From Acanthacorydalis orientalis (Eukaryota; Arthropoda; Insecta; Megaloptera; Corydalidae), in NCBI GenBank assembly GCA_034766995.1, contig CM068313.1, positions 62,092,794 through 62,156,793 of the forward strand: DNA of 64,000 nt, written 5' to 3'. Positions within the stretch are counted from its first letter, which is position 1, and the number at the start of each line of letters is the position of its first letter. A model generated the notes under the pieces. It saw nothing but the letters and a program-made list of their open reading frames with translations. It was not told where the DNA came from and searched no databases. Positions 11,834 to 22,424 of the stretch are shown here, in pieces. Position numbers and translations under genes: made by a program.

Positions 11834-11875
<42 letters not shown>
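9652..11875 (+). repeat. Rep-1, copy B (2.2-kb unit with mariner fragment)
   Basis: Nearly collinear with 33719-35940 over about 2.2 kb, starting at gttatatttagctctcctg and ending in the (AT)n tract at 11837-11873. The left half contains non-coding DNA and a mariner fragment; the right half is the part shared with copy A in inverse orientation. Copy C continues a little further (tattagtactaaattcc), whereas copy B switches at its last AT tract to the gypsy LTR, so B is cut at the microsatellite. Confidence 0.9.
10330..10803 (+). pseudogene. mariner transposase fragment inside Rep-1 copy B
   Basis: Frames around 10340-10800 give the helix-turn-helix part (STVLEHMKKIGKV, HDLTEEN), then PFLKRIVAG with REKWIL in place of the usual DEKWIL, then QWLSPNQKAKPSFKPGL, KILLCVWWDYKGIIYYE, LNPGETVNYY and YCEQLDS. 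This is a central mariner segment of a lineage different from those at 2.5 and 28.7 kb. Stops and frame changes break it, and the C-terminal catalytic part is missing where Rep-1 begins. Confidence 0.8.
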
Positions 11876-12254
11876 GTGTTTATTAATCTTTTATTATATA
11901 ACTTATATTGTTGAAAAAATAATAACTAAACTGTGTTTCACTGTAAAACAAGATTTTTATTATTTACATATTTACACATAGAAATTATAGTTTACCTATA
12001 ATAAATGCTCACCTGTAAAACAAGAATCGACATTAAAAGCTATTATTTCACAATGATTTATTTTAAACAATTACAATTTGGTCAAAAGATTGATATTGAT
12101 TAATTATCATGCTCCACGTGGCTTTTCTATCTCTTTCCATCTCTCATCAGCTGTCGCGGTCAGTCGTCTTGTTCTACACAGGCATGCGCAGTATTCATAT
12201 AGCATGAAAGTAGATTTTAAAAGGGATACGATAAATCGTATTACTTTTATATCT
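11876..12254 (-). repeat. Probable 3' LTR of the Ty3/gypsy element
   Basis: On the minus strand this follows directly after the pol stop and a G-rich polypurine tract, which is where a 3' LTR must begin. It starts near a TATAAAAG sequence and ends beside the (AT)n tract of Rep-1. A short block, tcttgttttacag, occurs twice (near 11950 and 12010). No second copy (5' LTR) exists in the window, so the edges are estimates. Confidence 0.5.
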
Positions 12255-12268
12255 CCCCCCCTCGGGAC
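12255..12268 (-). promoter_or_regulatory. Polypurine tract of the gypsy element
   Basis: On the minus strand, GAGGGGGGGGAGA lies about 20 nt after the pol stop codon. Polypurine tracts at this place prime plus-strand DNA synthesis in LTR elements. The adjacency also shows there is no env gene between pol and the LTR. Confidence 0.7.
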
Positions 12269-12285
12269 ACAAATAGATGTATAAG

Positions 12286-15106
12286 ATCAATTACAATCAT
12301 TGTATGGAATTAATTTAGTCATATGAAATAAATTTGATTCTATCTTCTTATGTCCTGTATCTATTTTAAAAATCACATTCGATATTCTATCTAAGACTTT
12401 AAATGGGCCAATTTTTAATTCTTCTGTCTTCCTTCTATTCAATTTATTACCGTTTTCTATGTATACAAGATCATCTATTTTTAAATCATATTCTTTTCTA
12501 TTTTTGTCAAATATATTTTTTTATTATAATTGTGTGATTTTACTGAATTTTCAAATGCTATTTGTCTATCTCTTTGTAAATCCTCTTTAGTTTTTGTCTG
12601 TCGTAATTCCTCTGGTAGTATGTTGATATTTTTTCCTTCCAGCAAATATTTTGGTGTAAATGTTGTCACTGTATTTTCAGTTTCGTTGTAAATTTTTGTG
12701 CATTCATGAGCTATAGTAGTCCAAGCTCTTTTATTATTTTCTTCATTTATTCTGCAACGAATTTTATTTATAAGAGTTTGGTTTAGTCTTTCATTTAGAC
12801 CGTTTGAGAAAGGTGCATTAACTGCTGTGAATACGATTGGTATATTTTGTTGACATAGAAATTGCTTAAAATCTTTCGAGTTTATTCCAGGGTATTGATC
12901 TGATAAAATCATCCCTATCATTTCGTCTTGCGGTAGTTGTCTAATTAGCTTAATGATGTCGTTAGCAGATTGGGTTTTTGATGTGACAATGTATGCATAC
13001 CTTGTGAAATGATCCACTAGCAGGTGAAGATATTTCTTTGTAGAGCGTATACCTCCAAAACCTCCAATTGTGCCTATTGATATGATTTCAAAAGGACGTG
13101 TTGCTGGGCCCAGATGTGACATTAATCCGATTTTAAATTTTTTTCTTGATTTGTGTTTAATACAGATTTCACAACTGTTACATATTTTTTTAATATTGTA
13201 TGTTAGATTTTTGGCTGTATAATATGGTTTGATCTTATTTTCCATTTGTTTTATTCCTAAATGACAATAGTGGTCATGAACGTCTTTGATAAGTTTTATA
13301 TTAAAATCTTCAGATAATAAAATTTTGTCTTTTCCTCGAATTTTTTTGTAGTATATCTCGATTTTCTTTAATACTTTTTCTTTATTATTTTGTATATTTT
13401 TATTATTAGATTGATCTATTTTTATTTCTTCTAATTTTATTAGATTTACTGTTTTAATATAATTTTCTTCGTGTATGCTTGGTTCTAACACTGGGTTTCT
13501 GCTCAATGCGTCTGCTTCTACATTCTGTTTTCCAGGTGAATAAATTATTTTAAAATCATATTGTGATAAATCATACGTTAAATCGCCTAATTCTTCGTCT
13601 GTCCTAGCCTTTATATTTAATTTTTCTAACGGTTTGTGATCTGAAAAAACCGTAAATGATTTGTCAGCCAGCCAGTGATGCCAATATTTTACCGTCTCTC
13701 TAATTGCTAAGCATTCCAAGTAAATAGCCTTTTTCTTTTTTTGATTTTCATTTAATTTTCTGGAAAAATATGCCACTGGTTTTTCTTCTCCATTTTCTTG
13801 CGTTTGTTTGAGGACGGCTCCAATCCCTTGTAGACTAGCATCAGTATATATTTGTATTGGTAGATTAGGATCAAAAATCGCCAGTATAGGTCTTGAACAT
13901 AGTAAATTTTTCATTTTTTCAAAGGTCGTCTGACATTGATAATCCCAAACAAATTTTTGATTTTTTCTAAGTAAATTGTATAAGGGGTCCAGTGTTACTG
14001 AGAAATTGGGTATGTATTTGTTATAAAAGTTAATTTTTCCAATAAATTGTCTAACCTGTTTTTGAGTTGTTGGCGTTGGGAAATCTTTAATTGCTATTAA
14101 ATTATCCTTTAAAGGAGTGACAGAATCGTGCTCTATAATATGGCCTAGGTATTTAACTGAGCTTTGTGCAAAGTTACATTTTGATAATTTCAATCTGAAT
14201 CCGTCCTGTGATGTTGCATCTAGTAATTGCTTTAAATGACTGATGTGTTCTTCAAATGATTTAGAAAAAAATAATATGTCGTCTATGTAATTTACTGCAA
14301 ATCCGTCTAGTTTATATTTTTTTATAATACTGCTTAAAATTCTTTGGAAGATTGCAGGTGATGTTTTCAAACCAAAAGGTAAGCATGTCCATTGGTAGTG
14401 TCCATCCTGCGTCACAAAGGCTGTTTTGCGTCTATCCTCAATCCGGAGTGGTATCGACCAGAATGCTGAATTTATGTCAAGCGTGGTAAAATTCCTACAT
14501 CCTCTTGTTTTCACCATGAGATCTTCAATCAAGGGAAAGGGTTGTGATTGTGGAATTACTATTTTATTCAGATCACGGAAATCTACACACAATCTCGATC
14601 TTCTCCCATCATCTCTTTTGTATGCTAAAGTTACTGGGGCAGCAAAGGCACTGTAGGAGTCTTCAATTAAATTTTTCTCTAATAATTTTGCTATCTGTAA
14701 TTCTATTTCTTTTTTGTCCTCGATTGTGCACCTATATGGCCTTTTGCAGCAATATTTATCAATTATTAGGTCTATGCGAGCTTCATAATCTTTTACAGTA
14801 CCCACATCATACTTATCTTTTGCAAAAATGTGTTTATATTCTTCTATTAATAGATCAATTTTATTTTTTTGTATTAAATTTAGATGATTCACTTCGATAT
14901 TAAAATCTTGTGATCTCACATGTTCATTGAAATTTATCTCAATTTTTTTGCTTAGTGTAATGTTTTTGCTTATATTATGTTCCCTTAGCATTTTATTTAT
15001 TTTATTATCGCTTTGGAGCATTTTACCTGTACAATCAGGAATTTTTTTAATTTTTAAATAATCATCGTGTGATTTTACTTGACTTATTTCTAATTTTTCA
15101 TCCTAA
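12286..15106 (-). pseudogene. Ty3/gypsy pol (RT, RNase H, integrase), 5'-truncated
   Basis: A minus-strand frame open for 846 codons (15021-12481), plus a few codons upstream and a shifted C-terminal part to 12286. Domains in order: RT with LCVDFRDLNKIV, LPFGLKTSPAIFQ and the catalytic YIDDILFF; RNase H with YTDAS and SDHKPL; integrase with an HH-CC zinc finger (VHDHYCHLG, CNSCEIC), SDQYPG and the Glu in GLNERLNQTL. Where the family has the first catalytic Asp (FEIIS-I-x-TIGGFGG) the codon at 13072-13074 is GGC, Gly. A single frameshift in a homopolymer near 12530 separates the integrase tail. Gag, protease and 5' LTR are absent: similarity ends at 15106, where a non-LTR 3' tail begins. No env. 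Confidence 0.9.
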
Positions 15107-15315
15107 GACACTAAAAGACAATTTCTACCCCCGATTTTTTGAAAATTTTTCCCGGAAAACATGCAAGGACAATAAAAATTACAATAACACAACACACTAC
15201 AGCCAAACCCCAAAAACGGATAAATACCGGAATCGGTAAGGGCACCGCATTAAATTCACACAACAAACCGGCCAAACTTGGCCCTGCACAATATTTAGTA
15301 ACAATAAAATATATT
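15107..15315 (+). mobile_element. 5'-truncated non-LTR 3' tail (same family as 51.75-52.0 kb)
   Basis: A block starting tttttgaaaatttttccc, with gataaataccggaatcgg and gggcaccgca, and ending in TTTTATTT units. It matches the reverse complement of 51.75-52.0 kb, which is the 3' UTR of the Jockey-clade element there, and the plus strand at 63.55-63.77 kb. I infer a short retrocopy ending in a TTTTA-type tail. It lies exactly between the truncated gypsy pol and the Helitron fragment. Confidence 0.75.
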
Positions 15316-16069
15316 TTTATTTATTTTATTTGTGGGTTCTGCATCATTATCATAGCAATCACACATCCACATTACATTCAGCAAATCACTCACGGGGATA
15401 TTTATCATTTGTCCCAAAATTCTATAATGCAAGTGTCGTAAACGCCATATTTGCATAAAAAGAATTCGTGAAAAAATAAATCGTTCCGAGACCATATCGA
15501 GTTGAGGCAAGTGGGAATGAATGTTTGGATATGAAGAGTCATTCAATTTAGATAATATGGGGATAGTGTTGCAACTCAATGATAACTTGCAACAGCTACA
15601 CGCTATCAAATAACTTATTTCTATAACCGGAAAAGCCATACGAGGAATTTCTGCTTGTTTCGTAGTACATTTTTTTAATCATTTTTACACCACAGCCGGA
15701 TCACAAATGAATCACGCAAAACCAAACTGATTATTTATAAATTGTTTTTCAAATGTAAGATGGACACTTTTATGTGACTGCAGTTTTTGATACGGTAACA
15801 CCTATGATTTAAATTTATATCAATGTAACTGGTTGGATTAGGCATTTCACTCGCCGGTGGTTCATTGTTGACTCGACGGTGGATGGAGGAGAATTCACTA
15901 ATTGAGTGACAGTGTGCGAGATGTTAGAAAGTGCCTTCTTTTTCGCTCTGGATTCGTGCACACGTGCCAGTGTACATTTTTCATTTTTTATCTCAACTGT
16001 TGGTGGTTCGTTTATTAACTGTTTTGTTTTACACCACGCTCTCGTTCGTTCATCTCCTAATTGCGGCAT
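15316..16069 (-). pseudogene. Helitron N-terminal region with DUF6570-type block
   Basis: On the minus strand a start at 16067-16069 (MPQLGDERTRAW) opens a basic N-terminal region. In shifted frames it continues to a CDRLWCKND-like block (about 15690) and then to EIPRMAFPV, LPQLDMVSERFI, RILFMQIWRLRH and GQMINIPVS (15640-15390). This order (basic N-terminus, cysteine-containing CDRLW block, then the domain named DUF6570) is that of the region preceding Rep in insect Helitron/Helentron proteins. Frameshifts and stops occur near 15815 and 15650, and no Rep or helicase motif follows before the non-LTR tail at 15315. Confidence 0.65.
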
Positions 16070-16314
16070 ATTTAATTACAAAATACTTTTGATACCGCAA
16101 TTGTTTAATGCCACGAAAGTTAACACGTATAAGCTGTGTGAAGGCAACATGTGGCGCCAATTATCGACTTGGGTAGAAATGTTGGCCTCGGATGACTCAT
16201 AACAGTTATATCGTCAAGGTAAATAAATATTTTTTCTTGTAAATTAAAGTTATTTCGTCGGGCGCAAACCGTTTTCTTGAAAATGTAAGCTGTAATTCAC
16301 TTTATATTAAAAAA

Positions 16315-16532
16315 AGGGTGTGTGCGCTCATGTACACACGACAGAAGTGAAACTTCAGTATTTTTATGCAGATGTAGGGAAAGGAAAATTGTTGTAAATT
16401 ACAAGTTCAATAATATAAATAAGACATTCTGTAATTAAATAGGAAAGGGCGCATTTGTATAAATTACATGTTTAATAATACAAAGAAGACATGTCATAGT
16501 GAAAAACACAATTTCATTCTGATTCGATTTGT
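16315..16532 (-). repeat. Rep-3, copy 1 (candidate Helentron 3' end)
   Basis: About 215 bp repeated in the same orientation at 30143-30350, with landmarks gaagtgaaacttcag, ataaataagacattct and agtgaaaaaca. It lies immediately downstream (minus strand) of the endonuclease fragment, the place of a Helentron 3' terminus, and its outer edge contains an imperfect hairpin (gtgtgcgctcatgtacac). The second copy has no coding sequence, as expected for a solo or non-autonomous end. Confidence 0.6.
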
Positions 16533-16574
16533 TCGTATTGTAAAAATGACAGACAACTGAAATGTGATATAAAA

Positions 16575-17400
16575 AGTTTGGACTCAAATTTATCGAGAAA
16601 TCTCGAGAATACTACTTCGACTGCAGTTCCTGATCACGTAATCTCTTCATTAGGGTTATTGGCAATATTTAAACTCAATTTTGCACGGGGAAATTCAATT
16701 AGTGGTAGAGAAGCATCAGAAGAAATGTTAACATTAAAGTTTCCGATCAAAATCATCGGAATTTTGTCATAATTGACATCGACTAGTTTTGCTCCCTCGA
16801 CGGTTAGATTAATAAAGTACTGTGCGTATGAATTTGATGATGTCTTCGATTTTTTGATTTGGTGAAATGTAGATGGCGGCCATCAAGACGACCATTCCAT
16901 TTTTCGAAACACATTGGGCAGCACATATATCTCTAATAACTGTTGTTGTTGTTACTCCTGTCGATTGTGTTTGTTGAAAATTGAAATCCATGTGGGGAGT
17001 AACAACGTTAGCTGCTGTATCACTAGATCTGTGATGAATCGCCACCCTTCTAGATCGAACGAACGGTCGGACGTTTATATTGAACAACGCAATTGAAGTT
17101 AGGGATACCGATCGATTCGATCTTCATTCCTTAGCCAAGTCTCAAAAAGAAACAATAGGTTTGACTGCTGACTAACTGTATCGGTGAGATCGACTGAGTG
17201 AGCGCGAAGACTTTGACAATTCAAAGAAGAAGTTGACGTTCGTATCTTACCACGGATGAAATCTAGTAACATATTCCAGATTGTCACTAGTCGATTAGCA
17301 GATAACCTACGAAATTCCTTCTGTAGAGAGTTCATTGAAGTTACCGCTCGTCGGCCATGATAAAACCTGGCTACACTGTCACGAGTCACAATGTAGTGTC
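16575..17400 (-). pseudogene. Helentron-type APE endonuclease domain, broken
   Basis: Minus-strand frames read RRLSANRLVTI, then SLNCQSLRAHSVDLTDT, LLFLFETWL, a block with RRVAIHH and VVTPHMDF, ICAAQCVSKNG, VLMAAIYISPNQKIEDI, and finally IPMILIGNFNVN and EVVFSRFLDKF. This is the AP-endonuclease-like domain found at the C-terminus of Helentron replicase-helicase proteins. Stops separate the blocks (17099-17101, 16809-16811, about 16650). The GDFN motif reads GNFN (AAC at 16739-16741), removing a catalytic Asp. A non-LTR endonuclease is less likely, because the ISPNQKI and QSLRAH blocks are those of the Helitron-linked group. Confidence 0.65.
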
Positions 17401-17969
17401 CATGTATACTTGTGACACGTGATAATTCTACGTGCAGTAACTGCTGACAGTGTCTCTCGCACTCATGCAGTCACATTCGCTCCATCTCTCTCGTTCGCGT
17501 CTATGTTCATGGTAACGTTTTTCGTGACACCATATGATTGTATGCCTCATTAATGCGCCCATAGAAGATTCACTTGAAAATATTCGATGTGAACAATTCG
17601 GCATCTAGCGCCATCATTCTACGTTTCTCCATGTATCTCAGGATCGTCGAGATCATCACCGGAAGATATGGCAAAAATCATACAGGATTGGTTATTGTTG
17701 AATTTTAGCAAAATAACGCAGTGTAATTTGAATGTTAGTTTCTAAATAAATTGCGGTACCGTTCAAATCAGGTATAAGGGCACGCATACCTTTCATGTAC
17801 CGCAAGAAACTAATAAGGTTCACTGCTGCGCAGATGAACTGCTAATGGTTATTTCGGGTTTTTCCCTCAATTCAAAATAAATTAAAGATAAGCCGTGCCG
17901 AACTGTTTGTCGGCGCGTACACAATATTGTTATAAAACCTTTTGTGCTCCCTTTCCAAAGGCCAAGAAA
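17401..17969. other. No gene recognised
   Basis: Mixed DNA upstream of the Helentron endonuclease on the minus strand. The helicase region expected there is not recognisable. Confidence 0.5.
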
Positions 17970-18540
17970 TAAACGTAGTAATAGTGTTTGCAGCGACGCG
18001 CTATAAAAGCGTCGCTACCGCCAAAAATATTGAAGCGGCTTCAGGTGTTCCAAAACCGGGTCATGCGCCCCATCACCGATGCGCATTTCCTGGTGAGGAA
18101 CACCACTCTTCACCGGGACCTCCGTCTCCCTACAATCGACGAGTTTGTCCATCGACAGGCTAGCCGGTTGTACGGGCGGGCGAGGTCCAGCGACAACGCC
18201 CTTGTCCGAGGACTGGGAACAAACGACCTCGTCGCCGAGCACTGCAAACATCAGCGGCTTAGCCTGCTGGTGGCATAGCGCGAGGTGGACGATGGTCAGT
18301 GACCTGGCGTCAGCCCTCCCCGATGGCCAGTAAGAGGTCGGCCTTCACTGGTCGACCTGGAGCTCTGCTGGCCCAACAGCAAGAGTCTACCCCCTGGAGG
18401 GGGTAAAATGCTCACCAACAAGAGAGTCCCCGTACCAAGCAACACTCCAAGTACTACGAGAAACGCGAGCCGTGAGCCATACGCTCGGTGCTCAACAAGC
18501 ATGGGTCCGTCAGACCCTCGATGCATACAAACGTAAAATA
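17970..18540 (+). pseudogene. Jockey-clade RT C-terminus and 3' UTR fragment
   Basis: A frame at 17988-18278 gives LKRLQVFQNRVMRPITDAHFLVRNTT with LHRDLRLPTIDEF, the block that ends Jockey-clade RT proteins. The family resembles the C-terminus of the element at 52-57 kb (LQVLQN, HFFVRYDTL, DLRIPTLCEF). About 260 bp of GC-rich non-coding sequence after the stop looks like a 3' UTR and includes a ccccctggaggggg palindrome near 18390. The 5' part is missing. Confidence 0.75.
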
Positions 18541-18689
18541 TTGAAGTCGCATGTCGAATGTACTAGAGAGCAGTTGTCGAGCAAATCACTCTGTATCTCA
18601 CAACTTGCCTACATTTTTCTATCAATAAACTCATTTTTTGAAACTAATTAAACTCTGTTGTTTTATTTCTGTTTCAACCAAATAAATGT

Positions 18690-19165
18690 TCAACAGTTAT
18701 ACTCGACATCGAGAAGGCGTTCGACACTGTCTGGCATGACGGACTAGTGTACAAACTCCTCCAATACCACCTACCAGACTGCCTAGGCCATCTTATCGAT
18801 CCCTATTTAAGCCAGAAAATATTTCACGTCGACGTCTCCGGGCCACCCTCAACTTCAAGACACCATTCAGCGAGTGTTTTTCAGGGCTCTACACTGGGTC
18901 CAGTTCTGTTCAATTATTATATTAATGACATGCCATCAATGAAGGGCGTCCACCCGGCCCCATTTACAGACGATACAGCCATCTTTGTAAACAGCCTGTC
19001 TCTCGACGTCATCAACCGGCGTCAGCAGGTGTCACCCGATGCAATCGCTAATCACTTTTAGTAAGTGGCGGCTAAAAGTCAACAAAGCAAAAACCGAAGG
19101 CATCATCTTTTCGCGCAGGAAGGAAAGGGTGCAACTGACCGAACTTAACCTTTGTCCATCCCTCA
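18690..19165 (+). pseudogene. Jockey-clade RT core fragment
   Basis: Reads ILDIEKAFDTVWHDGLVYKLL, QGSTLGPVLFNYYINDMPS, PFTDDTAIFVN and KAKTEGIIFSR, with frame changes near 18747 and 19050. It is clearly related to the 40-kb element (IEK-FDTVWHDGLVYKLL, FVNDMPS, DT-IFAN, KTEGIVFSR). Here the RT active site keeps both Asp (FTDD) and the Ala of KAFD, which makes it a useful comparator. No 5' end or 3' tail is visible. Confidence 0.8.
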
Positions 19166-19587
19166 AAATAAATAACACTTAAGTCCTTAGGGTCCAAATA
19201 GACCCATATATGGATGTATACAAAAAAGTAATATTTTGTTTCTAATTAATTTCTGGTTTAATTCATATTAAAACAAAATAAACACAAAACAATATACAGA
19301 AATTCAATAGGAAAAAAAACATAAATTGAATACATAAATACCTGAGTTCACATACTGGGGACACACTTTTGGTATGAGTTTTATGGCTTTATTCCTCGCT
19401 AACACGTCGATAGAAGTTCCACTTCAAAAGTGAACAAAGTATTCGCAGTTCAGTGAACGAGTGAAATTAAATTAATCTTGTAACCGTTCGTTTGCTGCTC
19501 ATTTTAAATTGAAATGTTTAAAAATCGTATACATAAGAACATAATTTGATATATCTAATTGAGAATGATTTTCAATTTAGAATTTAG
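19166..19587. other. No gene recognised
   Basis: AT-rich DNA between the Jockey fragment and the Drosha-like remnant. The upstream Drosha exons (RNase III domains) were looked for and not found. Confidence 0.5.
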
Positions 19588-20497
19588 AATATTGCACTGT
19601 GTTTTGCAATGTTACGCTCTTTCCTCGGCTGCATAATTTTATAATGAATCAAGATTGGAACGATTCAAAATCAAAATTACAGCAGTGTTTTTAGCTCTTA
19701 GTAAAACGGAAGGGGTTGAACTGGAGTATCCTATTTATAAGCGAGTCGATGATATGTAAGTATCTTTGTTCAGATAATGATTTTGTACTTTTTAGGGTCA
19801 TTGAACGTAAAGGTTCTGCTGACATGGGTGTTTATACTGTAGCAGTGTATTTTCGTGTACAGCGTTTAGTTGAAGCGACAGATCGTAATATTAAACAAGC
19901 AGAGATTGCAGCACGAGCTCTTGAAAAGTCGCAAGGTATTATATTTATCTAATGAAGCAATGGAATCCAATTGTTCACTTGTATTTTTTCATTCATTTCA
20001 CATATTATAATTACAATTAATTCCTTAATTCGTTAATAGTTATACAACTGATAGTAAGGTGACTATTAATATGTAATTATATAATAATTAAAAAATGGAA
20101 TATAGGCACATTAAAATAATGTTTATTAAATATATTGGGTATTTTTGTCTCTTAAATTGGCATCTTAAAATAAATAATGATCAATGAGCACGTCAATCCA
20201 TGTTGACTTGATCAATTTTCTGCTTTGTTTATTTTTTGCTGAAAGGTGTTCAAAATCTAATTTGAAATTGTTATGAAATGAGTCACATTATTGACACGAA
20301 AGTATTTTTTTATGTATGTAAATAAATGAATTCTAGGTCTCTTGCCTCAACTGGATGATCAGGGGAAAGTTCTAGGAAAGAGCAAGGAAAATCGGAAAAA
20401 TCAACGTGGATTCAAACTACGAACTGGAAGTAGTCAGTCGGGATCGTTGTCAAAATTGAATAATTCAAGATCAAGAGATAATTTCGAATCAAATTGA
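19588..20497 (+). pseudogene. Drosha-like C-terminal gene remnant (dsRNA-binding domain)
   Basis: Three exon-like pieces resemble the C-terminus of the microRNA-processing RNase III Drosha. Exon 1 (about 19588-19755) reads LFPRLHNFIMNQDWNDSKSK then LQQC, and after a one-base frameshift near 19690 LSKTEG and PIYK. Exon 2 (19796-19935) reads VIERKG then VYTVAVYFRVQRL and IKQAEIAARALEKSQ, the double-stranded-RNA-binding fold. Exon 3 (20337-20497) reads LLPQLDDQGKVLGKSK, then a basic tail and a stop. Junctions have GT-AG borders (gtaagt...tttag, 40 nt; gtatta...ttctag, 401 nt) and the frames join. The frameshift, the 40-nt intron, a shortened Q-A-E helix and the absence of RNase III domains suggest a partial DNA-level duplication rather than the working gene. 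Retained introns rule out a retrocopy. Confidence 0.7.
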
Positions 20498-20778
20498 CCA
20501 GAATCTTATAGACAACAAAATATCAAATGTAGAGCTTATGACAAGAAAAAAAGTAAATAAGATTAGTCGGACGATGGATTTTTTTCTAAATATAGTAGTA
20601 TTATCTATGGTGATACTAGTAATGTTGATGATCTTAAAAGTTCAAATAATGTGCGTACAAGTAAACAAAGTGAAACATAAAAAAATATATCGATCTAAAA
20701 AAGTATTGTATGATCTTAAAAATGCAGAAAAAAGATTACCCCTTTTCAAGTTTATCATTTGTAATTTTATATTTTAAA

Positions 20779-20783
<5 letters not shown>
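20498..20783. other. No gene recognised
   Basis: AT-rich DNA with a 79-codon plus-strand ORF (20538-20777) of low complexity and one hydrophobic stretch. It has no recognisable domain. Confidence 0.4.
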
Positions 20784-20839
<56 letters not shown>

Positions 20840-20850
20840 ATATATATATA
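20784..20850. repeat. (AT)n tract
   Basis: TA run with tatg variants near its end, abutting the terminus of the pogo-like remnant. Confidence 0.95.
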
Positions 20851-21660
20851 GGGGAGACCGGGACTAAATGAACCGTTTCTTATTTTACATCGTTTTTCAT
20901 TAAAATAAATGTGTTTCTCCAAGTAAACCATGTTATTGCAAAGGTTAAACACCTAACTACAAAAATATGTAGGCATTTTAAATATTCGTTTAATATTATT
21001 CTCGTTATTTGAGAAAAAGTGAAGACGTGCAAAACTAGACATGTCAATGTTTCCAGGGCTAAGTAAACCTTCCACAGAGGCTAATTGAACCCCTATATTA
21101 AAAATTGCTTAATAATAAAAATACACGTTTTTATCATAAAAAATAATTAATACATTTTATTTAGCCTTTTTTCCATTATTTACATGTATTGTATGGAACT
21201 TTTTTTCTAAATAAAGGCATGAAAAAGGTACTTAGAATCAGATGACTGTAATCTACTACTGTTTCATTCAGTCGTTCTCTCTTCCTGGAAGCCATTGCCG
21301 GTGTAGGTTTCGAAATTGCTTTCGTACGAGCCACTTTATTTCTTTGTTTAACCCTTTTAATCAGATAACAGTTTCTTCATAACAGGTGAGACCGTGAGAA
21401 CGGTGTTTGTTCGTCGCTTACATCCTTTCCGAGTCTGCTTTCGTTGACCGGTCCTTGGGTATGCTCGGATACTTTTGAACGTCGATTTAAAATCCGTTGG
21501 CTTTTCGAAAGAAGGACGAGACGTTCCAATAGTCGCGGGAACAGACTCGGCGATATCAAGCTCAGCTGCGACGGACTTATTGGTGACGAAGCCACTGGAA
21601 TTAGTCTAGGCTGCGTCTGCGAGCCGAACTCTACCAAACTTGGTTAGTCGCGCAGAAACA
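20851..21660 (-). pseudogene. pogo/Tigger-like transposon remnant
   Basis: The left edge reads ggggagaccgggactaaatg then aacc, a terminal type seen in many pogo-like elements; degenerate internal echoes occur near 21057-21100 (ggctaattgaacccc). On the minus strand, 21600-21300 translates to SSGFVTNKSVAAELDIAE, then FKSIRAYPRTGQRKQTRKG and RRTNTVLTVSPVM, which resembles the C-terminal proline/basic tail after the DDE domain in pogo/jerky-type transposases. No catalytic DDE motif was found and stops are frequent. This is the weakest of the superfamily assignments. Confidence 0.45.
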
Positions 21661-21768
21661 TTAATAGTAACCCACAGTACTAAAGACGAGCTCAAAAAAC
21701 ATTTTTATCTGGACCATAAAGCATAGGTGTACTTAGCTCGTAGTTCACTTACAATTAGCTCCGGTCGT

Positions 21769-21772
<4 letters not shown>

Positions 21773-21839
<67 letters not shown>

Positions 21840-21862
21840 TATGTATATGTATATATATATAT
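21773..21862. repeat. (AT)n tract
   Basis: TA run with tacata and tatgta variants. Confidence 0.95.
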
Positions 21863-22250
21863 ATTATATTTGTAAATAACATAAAAGGTAGAGGTTTGAA
21901 ATAATCAACACAAAGCTCGTTTACTGTTATAGTTTAATTTATACCAAATCTTAAGAATGCTTATAACTAATACACGTTACAAGTTCTGAAATCACAATGA
22001 TTCTTTGTATACAATTAACATTATGTAAACACAAATAAGTTGAGGTACATTAGTTAGGGTGGATACGTAACTCAGATCACGACAGGAATATAATAGTTGG
22101 TATATTCTGGTTTCCAACTGTTTGTATGCACTGTCGTGTGTATAATAAAATACTATACTTTATTTAAGTGTGTGGCCAAAGGGGTAGGGATGCCATAGTT
22201 TGTTCACAAATAAGTTAAAGTATATTAGTGAAGGTAGATACATTACACTG
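21863..22250. other. No gene recognised
   Basis: AT-rich. A block near 22025-22060 (cacaaataagttgaggtac, attag) resembles 22205-22240 (cacaaataagttaaagta, ttag), so a local duplication of roughly 40 bp at 180-bp spacing is likely. Confidence 0.5.

Positions 22251-22424
<174 letters not shown>

Noticed and set aside
20538..20777. 79-codon ORF after the Drosha-like remnant as an extra exon
   Set aside because: The third exon already ends in a stop at 20495-20497 and the ORF is low in complexity with no dsRBD or RNase III similarity.
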